From Oppiella nova (Eukaryota; Arthropoda; Arachnida; Sarcoptiformes; Oppiidae): a stretch of DNA of 29,095 bases. Under the pieces are notes generated by a model. The model worked only from the letters and a program-made list of their open reading frames with translations, ran no database searches and was not told where the DNA came from. Positions within the stretch are counted from its first letter, which is position 1; each line of letters starts with the position of its first letter. Shown here piece by piece: positions 23,516 through 29,095 of the stretch. The DNA lies in assembly GCA_905397405.1 (NCBI GenBank), contig CAJPVJ010000288.1, positions 1-29,095 of the forward strand. The letters run 5' to 3'. The position numbers and the translations under genes were made by a program.

Positions 23516-23626
23516 TATATTATTTTTCCTAAAAGCACATTATTTTCATACTTCCTTTTTGCATGAAATACCGCATAATTCATGCAAAATATTTATAAGC
23601 AAAGAAAAATAGATTACAGATAAGAG
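23516..23626. repeat. 111-bp dispersed repeat, copy 1
   Basis: Starts TATATTATTTTTCCTAAAAG and ends GATTACAGATAAGAG; runs into a (GA)n tract and the 194-bp element. Copy 2 at 24295-24405 looks identical but continues into unrelated AT-rich DNA. Confidence 0.92.
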
Positions 23627-23852
23627 AGAGAGAGAGAGAGAGAGAGTAACGATGCAATGAGTTTTGACAATAACTGATGGAATAATATACCGGTTATTCT
23701 CCCTATAGTGTACTCTAAAAGTACAGTATATGTGTGTAAATGCATTGGATGTGTATGTGATGTGATCGTAGAGATGGTATCGTTTTATTGAAGTCGTGAT
23801 AAAAAGGCCATTGGATTGAGTGTTTGCCTGTTTTTAAGGTCTCACTCTCTTA
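23623..23852. repeat. (GA)n - 194 bp - CT-rich element, copy 2
   Basis: (GA)n at 23623-23646, core 23647-23840, then a decayed CT end (CTCACTCTCT). Its left GA tract is also the right end of another repeat (23516-23626). Confidence 0.9.
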
Positions 23853-24294
23853 TCCCAATCTGCAACAACACAATTCCCTGTTTCACGACTTAATAACAGT
23901 GACGCACGACTTGTGAGAAGACAGCGCCGACAGGAAAGGCTAAAGAATGGATGATTATGGCTCTGATATGTGGCCCTCACTCCTGCCTTATATACACTCC
24001 ACTCTCACTACAGAATATTCTACAGTATTTGCATTCATTCACTTCAATATTCATATTCTATACACACAATCAATATTTCATAAATATAGTCACCACTCAT
24101 CTAATATTTATATAATAAATGAATGAAATGATCTATTATTGAGTTTATTCAACAAAAAGCCAAATATCTGAATATCTGCTCTCATTTTCTTTTCATAAAT
24201 AATATTTTTTTGTGAAAATTATTTTTAATTCTAATTTTATGTTTTTAATATAATATATTGTATTCACATAATGGTATAAATGCATACATATTAT

Positions 24295-24405
24295 TATATT
24301 ATTTTTCCTAAAAGCACATTATTTTCATACTTCCTTTTTGCATGAAATACCGCATAATTCATGCAAAATATTTATAAGCAAAGAAAAATAGATTACAGAT
24401 AAGAG
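24295..24405. repeat. 111-bp dispersed repeat, copy 2
   Basis: Copy of 23516-23626, 779 bp downstream on the same strand. It ends at ATAAGAG without any GA expansion. Confidence 0.92.
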
Positions 24406-25237
24406 TCATATATAAATAATAATAATATATAAAATATCAATAATGGTAAAACATTTGCACTAATTTGCAAACTAATTATATTCCTCATAGATTTAAGATA
24501 CGTTAAGAGTATTTATTAAAATTTATGATTATTATATTATGTTATATTGTTTGATTCATGATTTTAATTAAGATATTTCTATTTCCTAGTCTCACTATTT
24601 ATGGATCAAAAATGTAAATAAAATACATTATTTTGTTTACGATAATTGACTTTTCGTTAGATTCAGAAAAAATGGACTAACGATCGGAAATGTAATTAAA
24701 AGCAAAAATATTAGTCTATTTTTGTTGTAAATTCACTGCTATATTGTCTGCCAATCGATTGTGTCTCCAGACGTATAGTGAATTAAATATAGATTTTGAA
24801 TTATAATTGCAATTAAAATAATGCCTTTAATTGATTTATCGATTTGCGTCCAAAAAGTGCACAAAATTTAATTCATAATAAAACATTAGTCTCTCGCAAC
24901 GATTTTTAAAATGCATAGCAATTTTTCTATGTTGAAAAAAATTCAAAACCAATTAATTTAAGTAAAGATTTGCGAATAAAAATATTGATTTTAATAATAC
25001 TTTGAGATCAAGACTTAATCGGAATAGCAGTGAAGCCGTTGTTGTGATAAATTCGTATCAAAGCTTATGTTTTGTACTCTATATTGAGAGCTATAAATAG
25101 AACATACATTTCACAGCACACACTGAAAGTGAGAGTATGTGTGCCTCTGCTCTATGATGCCAGTGCTCTCTACCAGTGCTCTACCAGTGCTCTACTGCTC
25201 TACCATCTCTACAAACACCACCATCACAGCAAACGCC

Positions 25238-25239
<2 letters not shown>
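24406..25239. other. AT-rich spacer with an 11-bp tandem
   Basis: No gene seen. CAGTGCTCTAC-type units are repeated about three times at 25161-25204, just before a CT tract. Confidence 0.5.

Positions 25240-25271
<32 letters not shown>
25240..25271. repeat. (CT)n microsatellite
   Basis: Pure CT run. Confidence 0.95.
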
Positions 25272-25272
<1 letters not shown>

Positions 25273-25468
25273 AATCAAGAATTTCTAGTAAAGCCAAAGG
25301 CATTTGAAAGCAAGAGTTGAGCCGTTATTCCGTTATTCGTTTAGCAGATAAGGGACAGACGATATTGTAGTGCACAAGCTTTGACTCAAAAACAAGATTC
25401 AAGAATCCAAATAAATTCTCTCTCTTTTTGTACTCTTTTTATATTGGGTTAAAAGAGCACAGAGAGGA

Positions 25469-25470
<2 letters not shown>

Positions 25471-25508
<38 letters not shown>
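25471..25508. repeat. (GA)n microsatellite
   Basis: Pure GA run, in inverted orientation to the CT run about 200 bp upstream. Confidence 0.95.
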
Positions 25509-25512
<4 letters not shown>

Positions 25513-25843
25513 ACATGTATGACCGCTACCACAGTGTATATAATAGAAAAGGCTATACATTACTTCATATTTTGAGGCACATTTTCATTGATTTTTTGCC
25601 AATATATGTGACTTCAATGTCTCTATGTATACACTGTTGAGGCTATTCTCACGCAAATAATTGCACACAATCTCTACCTGAGCAGACAGACACACATACA
25701 CTGCAGACAGTGAGCTGGACAGAGGCCATGAGATATAGAAAAAAAAACTAATGTTTAGCACAATATTGAAGAACTGAATGCTTGCGGAAAACAGAAAGAG
25801 TGAAGAATGGAAAGAGAAGTTTGAAAAGCATTACAACACAATT

Positions 25844-25921
25844 GTTTGGCTTTTGTTATTCTTCACAACCAAACTAATAGTCTCTATATATTGTCGTTTC
25901 TTCTCTCCATTCTTGTCTCTC
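25844..25921. repeat. 78-bp dispersed repeat, copy 1
   Basis: GTTTGGCTTTTGTTATTC through CATTCTTGTCTCTC. Identical in 26913-26990. Confidence 0.93.
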
Positions 25922-26811
25922 ATATCATTCTCTCATTCTTAGGACAAGGGGTTATTGACCCAAATATTCTGTCAAATTCTTTCTATTATATAATCATATT
26001 GTATGAGAGATAAGGGATAACAAGAAAAGAGTTGTTTCACATAATTTGCAAAAAAAGAAAGACTTCTCAAATCTTTTATAGACTTTTTTTGAAAGTCACA
26101 GATTTTTGTACACAACACAAAAGTTTTTTTTCTCTCGTTTGGCATTTATTTATGTGAAAAACAGACAACATTTTAATGTCGTGTTCTCTCTATTCGACGA
26201 ATCAATTTGCAAATAAAACTTATCTTTAAAAGCATTTCATTAAAAAACTTATTTTAATTACTTTAAGAAACTTTTATAGTCTCTCAAACTCTCTATAGAA
26301 AAAGTGCAGATAAAATGCAATCTAAGATACGGGTGTATAATAATTGATAAAACAGAGCGTATAATAAATTATTCATTAGTCTGTATTCAAATTAAAAGTC
26401 TTAAAAAGTCAACCTTTTAAGGAATGAATATAATTACAAAAACTGATTACTTAAACCAATACATTAGACAACTCTTTAGACACATAATCGGAGTTTAGAA
26501 AAGTGTAATTCATTCACACCATTGTTTTCTATTTGGTGAAAGTGTTAACAGTTTTTATCTCTTTGAGTATAAAATCAATCACACCTTTCATTCAATTAAA
26601 GCCCAAATGATATATAAGTTAATATTTAACGATGTATTCATGCAATTGTATCACACAGAATATCTATAATACCATATAAGTCTTTAAATTATTAAAATTT
26701 AATTTTGCACTTTATTTGTTTTATAACTCGTTTAAAATAAAGTGCTTCCTATTTAAGTAATAACTGCAATACTGGTAATAAAAACAACAAATAATGTTTT
26801 GAGAGAGAATT

Positions 26812-26915
26812 TCTCTCTCTCTCTCTCTCTCTCTATGTTGTGATTCTTTTGAATAATTCAAGTGTAGAGTAATTAGTGGTTGATATGAATATATTATATT
26901 ATAGTTATTATAGTT
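26812..26915. repeat. (CT)n + 81-bp flank, copy 1
   Basis: (CT)n (26812-26834) then ATGTTGTGATTCTTTTG through ATTATAGTT. The same tract-plus-flank ends at 28500. A GAGAGAGAA run just before the tract makes a short hairpin with it. Confidence 0.92.
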
Positions 26916-26990
26916 TGGCTTTTGTTATTCTTCACAACCAAACTAATAGTCTCTATATATTGTCGTTTCTTCTCTCCATTCTTGTCTCTC
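26913..26990. repeat. 78-bp dispersed repeat, copy 2
   Basis: Copy of 25844-25921. It overlaps the end of the (CT)n+81-bp block by GTT, giving a direct junction between two otherwise separate repeats. Confidence 0.93.
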
Positions 26991-27106
26991 TATTTTGATT
27001 TCGTTTGATTGGATTTGTGTTTTTGTTTTATTTGAAATTATCAAAAGCTTTCTCTATAACCACAACGAGAGTAGGAAAAAATACTGCGCGGGGATTGAAA
27101 TCTATT

Positions 27107-27531
27107 AAACTTTTGTTTACTTTAAAATTCAATTTAAATTCAAAAATGCATTTAAATTTTATTTTTATCGGAATTCACTGCTTGTTTAAAGACTTTAAGT
27201 TTAAGTAAATTTAATTTAAATAACTATTTGAGGAGTAAAATATTGGCTGTAATAACGCGATTGCTAAGCAAATAAGTGCTGCCCTATTATTCTACGGGGA
27301 AATCTATGCCTAAATTTAAATGTAGAAAAACATAGTACAGAATATTCTGTACAGAATATAGTGAGAAATTCTTTTGTATATCACATAATGAAATATTTGC
27401 GAGAATTTTAATTCCTTTTATGGGAACAAAAATATTTATCCAATTTATTAAAATTAGATTATTATTCCGATGGTTGGCATACGGTTGGCATATTTCAAAT
27501 TGAATTTTTCCAGTCATTTCTTTCAATTTCA
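27107..27531. repeat. Near-tandem ~420-bp repeat, copy 1
   Basis: AAACTTTTGTTTACTTT through TTTCAATTTCA; the second copy starts 550 bp on. Contains a perfect 18-bp palindrome GTACAGAATATTCTGTAC at 27335-27352. Confidence 0.93.
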
Positions 27532-27656
27532 AATCGATATACACAATTTGAAATTCAAATAATAATCTCATTCATTGTTAACTATTATCTCTTATATACT
27601 GTTATACAAGTCGCCGAGTCTTATGGTATAATATGAGTCTAAAAAGGTATTGCATA

Positions 27657-28069
27657 AAACTTTTGTTTACTTTAAAATTCAATTTAAATTCAAAAATGCA
27701 TTTAAATTTTATTTTTATCGGAATTCACTGCTTGTTTAAAGACTTTAAGTTTAAGTAAATTTAATTTAAATAACTATTTGAGGAGCAAAATATTGGCTGT
27801 AATAACGCGATTGCTAAGCAAATAAGTGCTGCCCTATTATTCTACGGGGAAATCTATGCCTAAATTTAAATGTAGAAAAACATAGTACAGAATATATAGT
27901 CAGAAATTCTTTTGTATATCACATAATGAAATATTTGCCAGAATTTTAATTCCTTTTATGGGAACAAAAATATTTATCCAATTTATTAAAATTAGATTAT
28001 TATTCCGATGGTTGGCATACGGTTGGCATATTTCAAATTGAATTTTTGCAGTCATTTCTTTCAATTTCA
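27657..28069. repeat. Near-tandem ~420-bp repeat, copy 2
   Basis: Copy of 27107-27531 after a 125-bp unrelated spacer. It lacks part of the 18-bp palindrome and has several single-base differences. Confidence 0.93.
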
Positions 28070-28377
28070 TTTAGCTATATGTGTTAAACTTTAAGTTTAT
28101 TATTAGAGTAAGTAACAATTGATAATAGAGAATATATGACAATATGTTCAGCGGCTCAGAATACCATATTATACTCAGATTTTTCCATAACGTATTACAA
28201 ATCACGTAATCTATGTATTCATAGTATTAACACAAACGCCAACTTTTTCAAGGAATCTGAACTAATCACATAAAATCACATCCATTTTCAATGAAAATTG
28301 TATAAAATCTGTATATAATATGGATATATGGAGCCCTACTTTCTATTTCTCATTAGTTCGCAACTTTTATTCATAAG

Positions 28378-28386
28378 CTCTCTCTC

Positions 28387-28419
<33 letters not shown>

Positions 28420-28500
28420 ATGTTGTGATTCTTTTGAATAATTCAAGTGTAGAGTAATTAGTGGTTGATATGAATATATTATATTATAGTTATTATAGTT
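28378..28500. repeat. (CT)n + 81-bp flank, copy 2
   Basis: (CT)n with a CCC interruption (28378-28419), then the same 81-bp flank as 26835-26915. The sequence past 28500 differs from that after copy 1. Confidence 0.92.
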
Positions 28501-29095
28501 AATAATAAATGAAAAAATTCATTCGACTATTTTTGAACAAAATATTTATCAATTGAAGTAATCCTCGCATGTTTAGGGAATTAACATTAACTACAGCTAT
28601 AGGTTTGGCAACGAAATTAACAAATCTGTTAACATATTTATACTAATTATTCATAATTTATTTTAATTATTTCTTATATTTATTGCTTTGCGTTCACATG
28701 ATTTACATTTTTCAAACAAATTCAATGGTTTTAGTGGTATTTATAATATGTATAACTTATATCGCTTTAGAAAAATTGAGGTTTAGGTTTTAAATTGAGT
28801 AAAATGACATTAAAATAAAAAATGAAAACCATTTACGAATAACAAAAAGCTAAAGTTTAAAAAATATTGTATTTAAGTGCATACAGCAATTAAATCAAAA
28901 CTCATTACAAAATATGTTGTGTAACATATGTTAAAGTTTTTCTTTTAAAAACTTTTTTCCCGTACAAAAAAAAATAATGTAATGACTTATATTATAATGA
29001 ATTATTTAAACATAGATTAGTGTCTAATATAAACACACATTAATTAAATATATTGAGGAATACACTTATTAAACACGTTTTATGCATCCATAAAG
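28501..29095. other. AT-rich spacer
   Basis: No gene, RNA or repeat recognised. Confidence 0.6.

Overview
The window looks like nuclear DNA of an animal: very AT-rich, no bacterial gene density, one intron-split gene, and about 20 long (CT)n/(GA)n microsatellites. The gene encodes an innexin, the gap-junction protein family of protostomes. Its sequence resembles the nematode/lophotrochozoan style (for example QYIGDPIEC, NSYCW, YYQWAP, DGVFVLRL) more than the best-known insect innexins. I cannot name the species. A non-insect ecdysozoan such as a mite, or a lophotrochozoan, would fit.

Layout: 1-16479 has no gene I can support. It holds AT-rich spacer, CT/GA microsatellites and several local duplications: a 62-bp module plus (CT)n at 659 and 3655; a perfect 104-bp inverted repeat around a single N at 2792; a 128-bp-period duplication at 4015; a 589-bp tandem duplication at 7815-8986 with an extra exact 128-bp unit up to 9114; an exact 128-bp tandem at 10162-10417; and a near-tandem ~460-bp pair at 11068-12116. 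From 16480 to 21412 the minus strand carries the innexin in three coding exons (17 nt, 268 nt, 1170 nt; predicted 484 aa) with introns of 763 and 2715 bp. From 21413 to 22250 lies the 5' flank or UTR of that gene. From 22250 to 28500 there is a mosaic of short duplicated blocks, several joined at CT/GA tracts, and a near-tandem ~420-bp pair at 27107-28069. The last 600 bp is plain AT-rich spacer.

The gene model is internally consistent. Both introns have GT/AG ends with matching phase (2 and 0), the start ATG has A at -3 and an in-frame upstream stop, and all four membrane segments and the extracellular-loop cysteines are present. The odd parts of the protein are an acidic first extracellular loop, a Cys cluster in the cytoplasmic loop, an extra Cys next to a conserved loop-2 Cys, and a His/Cys-rich C-terminal tail. 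Apart from the innexin, the most informative signal is the pattern of repeats, part of which may be an assembly artefact.
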